NCBI GenBank assembly: GCA_012974475.1
Contig: JAAXQD010000160.1
Span: 1-30,868 of the forward strand
From: Desulfobacterales bacterium
Lineage (GTDB): Bacteria > Desulfobacterota > Desulfobacteria > Desulfobacterales > UBA11574
Length of the DNA stretch: 30,868 nt
Direction of reading: 5' to 3'
Under the pieces are notes generated by a model, which was not told where the DNA came from, did no database searches, and was given only the letters and a program-made list of their open reading frames with translations. This document shows positions 1 through 7,477 of this stretch, piece by piece (within the stretch, counting starts at the first letter, position 1; each line of letters begins with the position of its first letter). The position numbers and the translations under genes were made by a program.

Positions 1-470
1 AAACAGGATTGGTGCTGGAAGCGGATGTTAAATGGATAAACTGGTCAAATGCCGACGGTTACTCGGATTTTGATTGGGATGACCAGACGGTGTTTGCTGT
101 CGGTGCACAGTATAAAGCCACCGACAAACTTGTTTTGAGGGCGGGTTACAACTATGCCAAGAATCCTGTGAACGAGCACAGTAATTTTGACGGTACGTTT
201 GGTAATAATACTACCGTTCAGGGGATTTCAATGCCCACTTACTACTATGAAACCTTCAGAATTATCGGGTTTCCGGCCATCGTAGAACATCATATTACAC
301 TGGGAATCGGATATAAGTTCACCGATGCCTTTTCCCTGGATCTCGGTTTCGTGTATGCCTTTGAAAACACCATGACAGAAACCGGCATTGACTTAGTGGG
401 CAGTGCGGTAGAGCTTGAGTCGACCCTCAGTGAAACAAGCCTCGATTTCGGGCTTACATGGAGATTTTAA
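1..470 (+). CDS. FadL/OmpP1-family outer-membrane protein, C-terminal part
   Basis: The reading frame is open from the first base of the window and ends with TAA, so the 5' part of the gene lies outside. About 155 C-terminal residues are visible. They alternate polar and hydrophobic positions as in transmembrane beta-strands (LRAGYNYAKNPVNE, HHITLGIGYKFTDAFSLDLG) and finish with the aromatic outer-membrane signature LTWRF. The NYAKNPVNE and HHITLGIGYKF phrases are typical of OmpP1/FadL/TodX porins, which pass hydrophobic compounds such as fatty acids or aromatics across the outer membrane. The substrate cannot be told from the C-terminus. A strong intrinsic terminator follows about 90 bases downstream. 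Confidence 0.8.
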   Translation, partial: TGLVLEADVKWINWSNADGYSDFDWDDQTVFAVGAQYKATDKLVLRAGYNYAKNPVNEHSNFDGTFGNNTTVQGISMPTYYYETFRIIGFPAIVEHHITLGIGYKFTDAFSLDLGFVYAFENTMTETGIDLVGSAVELESTLSETSLDFGLTWRF

Positions 471-561
471 GAGCAGGCATAGAATATTTGGCAATGCCAA
501 AACATGGGATTTTTCAATGGAGAACGGCGGCGCCAAATTGCTGCAAGCTTAAGTTTTTTTT

Positions 562-603
562 GCGCTGACTTCCCGGCAAATTGGGAAGTCAGCGCTGGTT
601 TTT
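562..603 (+). terminator. Rho-independent terminator after the FadL-type gene
   Basis: A perfect 13-bp stem (562-574 with 583-595, GCGCTGACTTCCC) encloses an 8-base loop and is followed by TGGTTTTT. It ends the FadL-type transcript and separates it from the two selenoprotein genes downstream. Confidence 0.85.
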
Positions 604-669
604 AGGCTTAAACAATAGAATCGATACACAGATATTCGAATCGGCAAACCGAATTAAAAGGTGACTCAT

Positions 670-1092
670 ATGAACCCGAGACGATTCATTGCGTGGCTTA
701 ATTTTTGTTTGGTCCTGCTGCTTGGCGTCAGCGGGTGTGCAACGACCTCAGAAAAATCTTCCAAGACGATTCAACAGATGTCGAAACAAGAACTCAAATC
801 TCGGCTGGAAGATCCATCTCTGGTCATCTTAGATGTTCGACGACCTCAAGACTGGAAGAAGAGCGGCAAGAAAATCAAAGGCGCTGTTCAAGAAAACCCA
901 TACAAATTCGAGAACTGGTACGCCCGGTATCCCAAAACAAAAACCATCTTGCTCTACTGAGCATGACCCAACGAACAGACCAGTGCCAGTTTGGCACGGA
1001 AAATGATAGAAAAGGGATTTACAAGCATTTACGTTCTCAAAGGCGGATGGAATGAATGGGTCAGGGCTAAATACCCCACCGAGCCGATATAA
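670..1092 (+). CDS. Exported rhodanese-domain lipoprotein with two predicted selenocysteines (UxU)
   Basis: With TGA at 958-960 and 964-966 read as selenocysteine, one frame runs from ATG 670 to TAA 1090-1092 (140 aa). ATG 670 is preferred over GTG 661 because AAAGGTGA lies just upstream of it. Residues 1-23 form a lipoprotein signal (LLLGVSGC, lipid-modified Cys23), so the protein should sit on the outer face of a membrane. Then follow rhodanese landmarks: an LVILDVRRPQDW segment, KIKGAV, the active loop LLY-U97-A-U99-PNEQTSAS, and VLKGGWNEW. Family members have YCACPNE-TSA here, so both TGAs fall exactly on the two cysteines; the second aligns with the sulfur-accepting catalytic Cys. No other stop interrupts the frame, and homology continues for about 40 residues after the TGAs. 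A hairpin follows at a suitable distance. A pseudogene with two stop mutations is the alternative but would need a double coincidence. Incorporation is inferred; selA, selB and selC are not in this window. Confidence 0.85.
980..999 (+). promoter_or_regulatory. Candidate bacterial SECIS element of the rhodanese gene
   Basis: GTGCC (983-987) pairs with GGCAC (993-997) around the loop AGTTT. Two further C-G pairs (980-999, 981-998) extend it past a bulged A982. The loop starts 22 nt after the second TGA and 28 nt after the first, with G as the second loop base. Both features agree with the known bacterial SECIS pattern (loop roughly 16-37 nt after UGA, G among the first two loop bases). Folding was done by eye. 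Confidence 0.65.
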
Positions 1093-1208
1093 AACCGACT
1101 CTCATCCGGGTTAATCGGGCTCCAAATAAATACACGCAGGATTTTTTTCCTTATTGTCTGGGGTGTCCAACACGCAGGCAATATGAAAGGGCCGAATATG
1201 GATACATC

Positions 1209-1781
1209 ATGGGCGACCTGAACGGATTTCAACTAAAAATAAAAAAAATCGCGATCTTGCTTTTTGTCCTTGGAATTGTGGCAGGCCTTTTTCCGTTTCC
1301 ATCCGGCGCTGTTTCCAGTGATTTCCTATCTGATGCAGGCTTTCTCCAATATAAAGAAAAAAATAGAGCCCCGGAGTTTAATTTGCAAGATCCGGATGAT
1401 AATCCAATCCGGCTGGACGTTTTTGAGGGAAAGATCGTTTTGCTCTATTTCTGGACGACCTGGTGAGTCTGGTGTCGGAAGGAGGTCCCTTCTTTGATAA
1501 AGTTATACAATGAATTCAAAGAGAAGGGATTTGTTGTCATCGGCATCGCTGTGCGGGAGGGGAAGGAACGTGTAAAAAAATATATTAAAAAGCAAAAGAT
1601 GACGTTTCCGGTTCTTCTGGACGTTCACGGGGATGTTGAAAAAAAATATGGTGTACGAGCCCATCCCGAGCATTTTCTTTTAAACAGGGACGGAACGTTG
1701 ATTGGGAAAACATTGGGCCCAAGGAACTGGGCGAGTGCAAAGAACCGTAATCTGATCCAGGTTCTCCTCGAACAAAATTAA
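1209..1781 (+). CDS. Exported TlpA-like thioredoxin-fold selenoprotein (UxxC)
   Basis: ATG 1209 to TAA 1779-1781 gives 190 aa when TGA 1464-1466 is read as selenocysteine 86. Residues 10-35 are a hydrophobic signal peptide or anchor. The mature part is a TlpA/ResA/AhpC-TSA redoxin: APEFNLQDPDDNPIRL, then IVLLYFWTTW-U86-V-W-C89-RKEVPSL, then FVVIGIAV, KMTFPVLLDVHGDVEKKYGVRAHPEHFLLNRDG with the cis-Pro region. In relatives the motif is W-C-x-x-C-[RK]-x-E-x-P, so TGA sits exactly at the nucleophilic first cysteine and the resolving Cys89 is kept. A clean SECIS-like hairpin follows. The expected role is extracytoplasmic thiol/selenol-disulfide reduction, possibly serving the rhodanese encoded 116 bases upstream. 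The start is uncertain: no good ribosome site precedes ATG 1209, and the frame is open upstream to about 1071 without a usual start codon. Confidence 0.87.
1477..1493 (+). promoter_or_regulatory. Candidate bacterial SECIS element of the TlpA-like gene
   Basis: GGAAGG (1477-1482) pairs with CCTTCT (1488-1493; outermost pair G-U) around the loop AGGTC. The stem begins 10 nt after TGA and the loop 17 nt after it. The loop closely resembles the AGGUCU apical loop of the E. coli formate dehydrogenase SECIS elements that bind SelB. This is the best of the three SECIS candidates in the window. Confidence 0.8.
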
Positions 1782-1828
1782 AAATTTTTCAAAAATTTCA
1801 AGCTGATACGTGATAATTCGACAAGAGA

Positions 1829-1960
1829 TCAATCTTTGTCTTTACCCGTCAGAAACCACCAGAAGACCGTCATTCCAATCAGCGTCGCAATGACCAGCAA
1901 ATAAGTGACAGATTCCGTGTGCGTCATAAAATCTTGAAGTGTATAAAAAATGGGGTCCAT
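1829..1960 (-). CDS. hmcD: 43-residue HmcD-like membrane peptide
   Basis: A short ORF starts at ATG 1960, 14 bases after the HmcC-like gene and behind AAGAAAGGC, and ends at TGA 1829. The peptide has a short polar N-terminus (MDPIFYTLQDFMTHTESVTY), one transmembrane helix (LLVIATLIGMTVFWWFLTG) and a charged tail KDKD. Hmc operons of Desulfovibrio carry a protein of similar size, HmcD, directly after the NrfD-like HmcC, and position and architecture fit that. The symbol rests on context rather than sequence identity. No HmcE or HmcF homolog follows; the next genes are convergent. Confidence 0.7.
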   Translation of the reverse strand: MDPIFYTLQDFMTHTESVTYLLVIATLIGMTVFWWFLTGKDKD

Positions 1961-1974
1961 AAGCAAAGCCTTTC

Positions 1975-3018
1975 TTAATGCGCATCCTTGTAATCCGGAT
2001 GCTCATATAAAATGGGCATTCTGGTTGCGATAAATCTGTAGAGAAGTAAACCGATCATAACGATAAAGACTGAAATTCCGATTTCCATCCAGTGTGGAAA
2101 ATATCGTTCACCGGCGGGAAGCTGCCAGTTAAAAGCAACAAGGCTGATGTTAAATCTGTTGAGGATAACCCCCAGTATCGCCAATACGGATGTGAATTTT
2201 ATCAGGGTCAGGCTTTTTGTCCGAACACCGAAAGCATACAGAAGGCTTGGCAGCGCCACAAAACCCAAAAGCTCTACGAGGTACCAGGTCCCATATCCGG
2301 TTTTAAGATAATGCCAGTGATTTTCAGCTGATATACCCAAAACCTTAATGGCGAAATATCCCGCGAGAACATATGATGCGGCTTTGCCAAAGCCTAAAGT
2401 GACACCACTTGCTTCTTTGAGGTGAGTTTCATCCATTTTGTAAGCGAAAAAGCGGTGGGACAGGGTGCTTTCAAAAATCACCATGGAAAGCCCGGCGACG
2501 ATGCTGGTGACAAAAAAGTAAATGGGTATGTTTCGGGCTCTTTTTAGCCCCAGCCATTCCATTGCCGCCGGGGAGAATTCGATAAAAAGAACCGTAAGGT
2601 AGGTGGCCACGCAGAGACCCACTTCAAACAGAACGGATGTGGTTCCTTGCTGGACGACCAGGGGATAGGGGAGACGCCATGGCCTGCCTACATCATAATT
2701 GATGGCAAGAAACACAAGCGCGTACCCTAAAAATCCGGTGAGGATAGCAGGCCGAACCGCAGAATGGTATTGTTTCATTCCGAAAAGATAAACTGCCGAA
2801 GATGTTACATACCCGCCCGCTGCCAGAGCAACACCGCAAAGCAGGTCAAAGCTTATCCAAATTCCCCAGGGATTGTAGTCGGAAAGATTGGTGACAGAAG
2901 CCAATCCCCCTGTAAATCGTAGATAGGTAAGATAAACACCGACGCCTAAGACGATCAAGGCAATGAAATTAAAGAGGCTGAAAATTGATTTTCGCTCTCC
3001 AGTAGTGACTTGGGCCAT
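1975..3018 (-). CDS. hmcC: HmcC-like NrfD/PsrC-family integral membrane subunit
   Basis: The 347-aa protein has about ten hydrophobic helices separated by short loops, beginning SIFSLFNFIALIVLGVGVYLTYL. Motifs typical of NrfD/HmcC proteins are present (NPWGIWISFDLLCGVALAAGGYV near residues 49-71, YDVGRPWR, HWMEIGISVFIVMIGLLLYRF near the end). Such subunits anchor periplasmic FeS proteins and exchange electrons with menaquinone or form a transmembrane path without binding heme. Its start codon overlaps the stop of the upstream FeS gene (TGATG), indicating translational coupling. With HmcA, HmcB and the small HmcD-like peptide it forms an Hmc-type complex. Confidence 0.85.
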   Translation of the reverse strand: MAQVTTGERKSIFSLFNFIALIVLGVGVYLTYLRFTGGLASVTNLSDYNPWGIWISFDLLCGVALAAGGYVTSSAVYLFGMKQYHSAVRPAILTGFLGYALVFLAINYDVGRPWRLPYPLVVQQGTTSVLFEVGLCVATYLTVLFIEFSPAAMEWLGLKRARNIPIYFFVTSIVAGLSMVIFESTLSHRFFAYKMDETHLKEASGVTLGFGKAASYVLAGYFAIKVLGISAENHWHYLKTGYGTWYLVELLGFVALPSLLYAFGVRTKSLTLIKFTSVLAILGVILNRFNISLVAFNWQLPAGERYFPHWMEIGISVFIVMIGLLLYRFIATRMPILYEHPDYKDAH

Positions 3019-3977
3019 CAGGATTCCTCCTCGGGTTGAGACGGTTCAGATCTATCTGCATCCAGTGCTGAAGCCGCGGCTTGCTCTTGCTCTGTTTGTG
3101 CGATTTTTTCTTTGCGTTTTGAGACTGCGTAGATTCCGGCGAGAAGAACAGGCCAAAGCCCCACAATGATTGGAACTGAACTGAGAGCACCTGCGGTCAA
3201 TTCGGGTGCGGGTGTAGTACCCAGATCTTCACGCATTCCCAGCTCTTTAAAGGGAGTTCCGGAAACATAGAGCCAGCTTGTTCCGCCCATTTCATGTTCG
3301 CCGTAAATATGATCTACATAACGATCCGGGTATTTTCGAAACCGTTCCCGGGCGATTTTGATCATATCTTCTCTTTTCCCAAAACTCAGGGCTTCCATGG
3401 GGCAGGCCTCGACGCATCCGGGCAGCTGCCCCTCGATCACCCGTGGATGACACATGGTGCATTTTCGAATTCGGGGCGTCAGGGCTTGGTCGTATTCATA
3501 GGTGGGTATTTCAAATGGGCAGGCGATCATGCAATACCGGCACCCCACACAGACGGAGGCATCGTAAACGACAGCGCCGGTTTTGGTTTTTGAAAACGCC
3601 CTTACAAAACAAGCGGACGCACATGCCGGCTCCAGGCAGTGATTGCACTGTTTTTTATAAAATACGGGATGTCCAGGTTTTTTCAGGCTGTCATGTTTGT
3701 TTACAACCGTAAACGCTTTTGTGGTGGTTCTGCGTGGTGTTTCCAAGACGGAAAGATCCGTAAACGGCTGATCCGGCTGCGGTAAATCATTCACTTTATT
3801 GCACGCCGCTTCACAGCTACGGCAACCCACGCACAGCGTCGTGTCATGGAGTATTGCAAAACTATCGGGATAACCGGCAAACTCCTGGTTGGTTGCAGCA
3901 GCAGCAGGTTTGCCGATTGTGGTGCTCAAGCCTGCCGCGCCAACCCACCCTAAAAACTTTCTTCTGGATATGGACAT
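3018..3977 (-). CDS. hmcB: HmcB-like periplasmic 4x[4Fe-4S] ferredoxin subunit with Tat signal
   Basis: The 319-aa protein opens with a twin-arginine signal (SRRKFLGWVGAAGL). Four ferredoxin-type cysteine groups follow: C49VGC-RSC-EAAC59, then CNHCLEPACASAC, CVGCRYCMIAC, and CTMC ending in GCVEACP. This is the usual set for four [4Fe-4S] clusters in HmcB/HybA/DmsB-type subunits. A C-terminal hydrophobic helix (VPIIVGLWPVLLAGIYAV) followed by a charged tail anchors it to the membrane. It should carry electrons between the 16-heme cytochrome and the NrfD-like subunit. It lies 95 bases after hmcA and overlaps hmcC. Confidence 0.88.
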   Translation of the reverse strand: MSISRRKFLGWVGAAGLSTTIGKPAAAATNQEFAGYPDSFAILHDTTLCVGCRSCEAACNKVNDLPQPDQPFTDLSVLETPRRTTTKAFTVVNKHDSLKKPGHPVFYKKQCNHCLEPACASACFVRAFSKTKTGAVVYDASVCVGCRYCMIACPFEIPTYEYDQALTPRIRKCTMCHPRVIEGQLPGCVEACPMEALSFGKREDMIKIARERFRKYPDRYVDHIYGEHEMGGTSWLYVSGTPFKELGMREDLGTTPAPELTAGALSSVPIIVGLWPVLLAGIYAVSKRKEKIAQTEQEQAAASALDADRSEPSQPEEES

Positions 3978-4072
3978 GTGTCGTACCTCAAAAACGTCTA
4001 CCGCAATTTAGCTGTTTGTGTTCACTCAGGTGATCTCGTAAACGTCGAGTTCATCTGAAGTCGGGTCAAATA

Positions 4073-5686
4073 CTACGATTGTTTTTTTCTTTCTTTATGG
4101 CAAGATGTACAGCCTGTATATTTTTCAATACCCATTTTCTGATGACATCCGATGCACTGCTGGTGAAAAGAACCCATTATCCCGGGACGGAAAAGATTAT
4201 TTTCATTAAACGGTTTGTCATGGCAGTTAGCGCACCTGGGCGGCTTGTCGCCCGCGGGAGTATTATGATGGCATCCAAGGCATAACGTGGTCTCGTCATA
4301 ATGAAAATATCGGGCCAATTTGCTGTTCTCTAATTGTTTTACCATTGAATTAAACACTTTTCGATGCGGATATTCCACTGACCCATATTGATTCATCAGG
4401 TCTTTGATAACAACGGTTTTCGGGACATTGACTTTATAGATAGGTGCAAATGTCTCCTTCCACAACTGAGGCATCAGGCGGGCCATTTTGGCTGATTTTG
4501 AGGTCGACAAAACCCCGGTTTTCTCCGGCAACGGGACCATGTGACACCTCAGGCACGCGGTGGATTCCTGCTGACGGGTTTTTGACATAAATGCATGACA
4601 TCCGGCACAGCTTTTGTCCTGTTGTTTGGATTCATGACATCCGGTACAGCTGCTTTGATGTCCGCGTTTATGAAAAGCGGTTTCAAGGGTAATGTCCCTG
4701 CCATTTTTTGAAACTTTATTTGAACCGACCAGCGGATGGCAAGTTGCACACGACTCCAGACTCGCAAGGTGACATACACGGCAGGTGTCGTTGTATTCTT
4801 CGTGGCTCTTATGGCTGAAGGGTACCTGGTTCATCCTGGCGATGAGCCCCTTTTTGTCGCCGGTTTTGATGATAACATTATCCGGCTGCCCCCTCTTTAG
4901 TCGGGGGACCTTTTTCACCTTTTCGATTTTCAGTTGTTCTTGGGCATCATGGCATCCGGCGCACCGAAGCGGGCCTGCATCCATGTTTTTCGCTCGAGTC
5001 TTTTGATGACAATCGATACAGGCGGAATGGGAGGCAAACCGCATGGAGATCACTTTTTCCGTATCGTCACCCTCCGGCTTTTCTTTATGACAATACCGGC
5101 AGGTTCCTTCTTTTCCCTTGTCATAGAACAGCTTCTGGCTTTTCTTGTCATATTCGTGGTGGCAGCGATCACATTTGTTCTTCTGGGCACGGTAATGTCG
5201 AAAATGGAGGGATTTGTCGAACCCCATGGGGACCCTTGAAGATTGGATCAAAATTCGTTCCTTGTGACAATCATCGCATTTAACAGGGCCCGCCTTTTCT
5301 CCGGCCGCAATCGTTTCAGTATGGCATTTGGTGCAATTGTCACAGTAAATTTTCGTTAATTCTTCTCGACTGACATCTTTTAGCCGCATAAATTTAGGAG
5401 ACATGCGTCCGTTTTCAGTCTTATGGCAGACCAAACAGTCCTTATTTTTCTTTTCCAGGGCATCGGTATGTTGGTCATGCAAAAATACCGCTTTGGTCTT
5501 TTCGAGTTTTCCAAAAGCCTCCATATTATCAAAAAAGACGATATCCGGCCTAAACTCAATTGACTGAGTATCGACAGGGGTTTTTGACACTGCTGTAACA
5601 TCAAAAACGCCCATAAAGCCGATTAACAAGATGATAATCGCAACAGAGATCCCAGCCCCTATTCGTAACGATTTTCCCTTCGCCAT
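4073..5686 (-). CDS. hmcA: 16-heme high-molecular-weight cytochrome c (HmcA-like)
   Basis: The 537-aa protein has an N-terminal hydrophobic signal or anchor (residues 8-30) and sixteen CxxCH heme sites: CLVCH, CTKCH, CDDCH, CDRCH, CRYCH, CIDCH, CAGCH, CRVCH, CATCH, CTGCH, CAGCH, CLRCH, CLGCH, CANCH, CIGCH, CTSCH. Many histidines outside these (FLHDQH, HFRHY, FSHKSHEEY, AFHKRGH) can be distal ligands. The heme number and length match HmcA of sulfate reducers, built from fused class III cytochrome units. The expected role is a periplasmic electron store linking cytochrome c3 pools to the HmcBCD membrane module. It is the first gene of the hmc set and lies downstream of the formate dehydrogenase genes, which suggests formate as one electron source. 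Confidence 0.92.
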   Translation of the reverse strand: MAKGKSLRIGAGISVAIIILLIGFMGVFDVTAVSKTPVDTQSIEFRPDIVFFDNMEAFGKLEKTKAVFLHDQHTDALEKKNKDCLVCHKTENGRMSPKFMRLKDVSREELTKIYCDNCTKCHTETIAAGEKAGPVKCDDCHKERILIQSSRVPMGFDKSLHFRHYRAQKNKCDRCHHEYDKKSQKLFYDKGKEGTCRYCHKEKPEGDDTEKVISMRFASHSACIDCHQKTRAKNMDAGPLRCAGCHDAQEQLKIEKVKKVPRLKRGQPDNVIIKTGDKKGLIARMNQVPFSHKSHEEYNDTCRVCHLASLESCATCHPLVGSNKVSKNGRDITLETAFHKRGHQSSCTGCHESKQQDKSCAGCHAFMSKTRQQESTACLRCHMVPLPEKTGVLSTSKSAKMARLMPQLWKETFAPIYKVNVPKTVVIKDLMNQYGSVEYPHRKVFNSMVKQLENSKLARYFHYDETTLCLGCHHNTPAGDKPPRCANCHDKPFNENNLFRPGIMGSFHQQCIGCHQKMGIEKYTGCTSCHKERKKQS

Positions 5687-5745
5687 AATTGTTATCCTTG
5701 CCTGTTATCGAATATAAACTTTAAAAAAAGAAACAGTTAAATTCT

Positions 5746-5766
5746 TTGAAACAATATTATTTTCAA
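5746..5766. promoter_or_regulatory. Inverted repeat upstream of hmcA
   Basis: TTGAAA and TTTCAA arms flank a 9-base AT-rich spacer, 60-80 bases upstream of the hmcA start. This is a possible operator or promoter-associated dyad; the regulator is unknown and chance is not excluded in AT-rich DNA. Confidence 0.25.
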
Positions 5767-5858
5767 CAATCTAAAGTGTTACAGAAAAAACATATTATAT
5801 CTGGGGGCATTTCGACTCCTGAAAATGCAAAGTTATTTCTTCGTGAACCCTAAGTGGC

Positions 5859-6719
5859 TCATGATAAAGCTTTGCCTTTATCTTCCAGATTTTTGCCGGC
5901 AATGATATCCAGATGCCATGTGGCCACATCGTCCAGCGGTAGAATAATCGGCCCTGAGATTTCTCTTAAATCCAGGGTCTTAAGATGATTATTACAGCGA
6001 CCACATAGATCCACTCGGAGGTATTCCTCATTTTCCGCCCGCAAATAACTCAGCTCTTCTCTATTGTCATTTTCACAAAAAGGGCATCGAAGGCGCGGAT
6101 AAGACCACACAGTTTCACACAATGAGCAGTGAAGACTTCTTTTGCCTCCCTCACCGGAAAGATCGCCCAGCCCGGGTGCCGAACCGCAAACCGGGCAGTG
6201 GCCGTAATTCCAGAGGTTTAAATCCAAATGTTCGAGAACGGCTTGTGCGATGATCAAAAGGGACGGTCGCAAAGACAAGCGAAGCAGCAATGCAAGTACC
6301 GGGGAATCGACGTTCAATGCTTTGGCTGAAGCTTCGATGGCTTCAAAGTTGGATGTCAGAACCGCCTTCATCACTACGGGAGCTCCGTTATGCTTTTCTT
6401 CAATGGCTTTCAGCAGGCCTTCTGCCTGTCGACGTCCGTCTTCTCTTTTTTTCACCAATTCCACCAGGCGTTCATACAGGGCCGATATCTTTTCCCAGTC
6501 CAGAGACAATTCCTCTGGATTTAAAAGAGATTTTCCCTGGTACCAAGCCTCCGGTAAAGGATCAACGTCAAGTTTCAAGTCTGAAAGACGAAAGTTCTCT
6601 GAAGCCTCAACAGTCGTAGATAAAAGGTCTCCCACCCATTGAGAGATTTCGGTATAGACCGGATTGCGCACTGCAATCGTCTTGACCTTGGTGTTGATGT
6701 CTTCCAGGGAGTGTGTCAT
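5859..6719 (-). CDS. fdhE: Formate dehydrogenase accessory protein FdhE
   Basis: The 286-aa soluble protein has no signal peptide, consistent with a cytoplasmic maturation factor. Its C-terminal half carries four CxxC knuckles of the FdhE family: CPVCGSAPGLGDL, CSLCETVW, CPFCENDN and CGRCNNHLKTLD. FdhE proteins bind iron through such motifs and interact with the catalytic subunit of Tat-exported formate dehydrogenases before export. It lies about 100 bases downstream of fdhB, beyond a strong hairpin, so it may be expressed at a lower level than the structural genes or from its own promoter. The stop TGA is followed by only two sense codons before TAG, so it is taken as a real stop. Confidence 0.9.
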   Translation of the reverse strand: MTHSLEDINTKVKTIAVRNPVYTEISQWVGDLLSTTVEASENFRLSDLKLDVDPLPEAWYQGKSLLNPEELSLDWEKISALYERLVELVKKREDGRRQAEGLLKAIEEKHNGAPVVMKAVLTSNFEAIEASAKALNVDSPVLALLLRLSLRPSLLIIAQAVLEHLDLNLWNYGHCPVCGSAPGLGDLSGEGGKRSLHCSLCETVWSYPRLRCPFCENDNREELSYLRAENEEYLRVDLCGRCNNHLKTLDLREISGPIILPLDDVATWHLDIIAGKNLEDKGKALS

Positions 6720-6788
6720 GAATGAGCCCCACTTTTTTGATAATGATCATAAACAGAAAGGTTCGAGTTAGCGTCGCCCCATAAAATT

Positions 6789-6816
6789 CGGGGGCTTCGC
6801 ATTAACGAAGCCCCCG
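6789..6816 (-). terminator. Hairpin terminator or attenuator between fdhB and fdhE
   Basis: A perfect 11-bp GC-rich stem (CGGGGGCTTCG, 6789-6799 with 6806-6816) with a 6-base loop begins 8 bases past the fdhB stop. On the - strand it is followed by AATTTTAT. The U-tract is short, so partial read-through into fdhE is plausible. Confidence 0.7.
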
Positions 6817-6823
6817 GGTTGGA

Positions 6824-7474
6824 TTATGCCACTGGGCGATATTTCGCCTGTACATCTGTTATTAGATATAGGGCCCGAACGTCTTCGAGGTCTAGAATTT
6901 CACCCCTGCCATCGAATTTTTTCTTGGCCGCTTTCAAGCGTTCGTTGGCAAGTTTTTTTATTTCCGCCTCATCACCAAAGTTGAGTGCCCCGGTGGGACA
7001 GGCTTTGGCACAGGCCGGAAAAAGTCCGGCCTCTACGCGATCGTAGCACATATTGCACTTGACAATCTGTTTTTCATCTTTGCTCCAGGTGGGAATACTC
7101 CACGGACAGGCTTGTTTGATTGCCTTGAAACTTTTTTCCAGATCTTTGGTTTTCTTGGAAAATAGGACAGCACCGTAGTCTTTAACGATGATCGCATCCT
7201 TTAAGATCTGATCCGCTTTCTTTTTACACGCCGGTTTCAGGCAGTGACGGCAAGCTTCAGTGAAAAAATACCAGGCCATAGAGTTGACCTTGGCGGGGTG
7301 CTCCGAAAAACGCACCAGGCGGAATGTGTTACCGTCCAGGTCCGGTGGATTCTGGTACGTGCCATATTGCTTTGTTTTGGTGACACCGTGCTTTTTATAC
7401 TGCTTGCAGGCGGTTTGACAACCGCGGCAGGCAGTGCAACGGGTCGTATCTATAAAGAAAAATTTACCAGCCAT
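6824..7474 (-). CDS. fdhB: Formate dehydrogenase iron-sulfur subunit FdhB
   Basis: The 216-aa ferredoxin-like subunit has cysteine groups for four [4Fe-4S] clusters: C13-TAC-RGC-QTAC23, then CRHCLKPAC, ACPWSIP, and CNMCYDRVEAGLFPACAKACPTGAL. It has no signal peptide and no membrane helix, as in the soluble periplasmic formate dehydrogenases of sulfate reducers, where this subunit is co-exported with the Tat-bearing catalytic partner. The gene starts 3 bases after the fdhA stop, so the two are translationally coupled. It should pass electrons from the FdhA cluster to a tetraheme cytochrome, probably the product of the gene at 10894-11286. Confidence 0.92.
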   Translation of the reverse strand: MAGKFFFIDTTRCTACRGCQTACKQYKKHGVTKTKQYGTYQNPPDLDGNTFRLVRFSEHPAKVNSMAWYFFTEACRHCLKPACKKKADQILKDAIIVKDYGAVLFSKKTKDLEKSFKAIKQACPWSIPTWSKDEKQIVKCNMCYDRVEAGLFPACAKACPTGALNFGDEAEIKKLANERLKAAKKKFDGRGEILDLEDVRALYLITDVQAKYRPVA

Positions 7475-7477
7475 GGT

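Noticed and set aside
661..1055. The rhodanese gene read as a frameshifted pseudogene, with an alternative frame at 705-1055
   Set aside because: No frameshift is needed: the same frame continues through two TGAs with full rhodanese similarity. The 705-1055 frame has no recognisable content.
1071..1208. Open frame upstream of the TlpA-like start that could extend the protein
   Set aside because: No ATG, GTG or TTG start with a ribosome site occurs in it, and the signal peptide fits a start at 1209.
5853..5861. Possible Sec read-through at the fdhE TGA stop
   Set aside because: Only two codons follow before TAG, and FdhE has its normal length and end.
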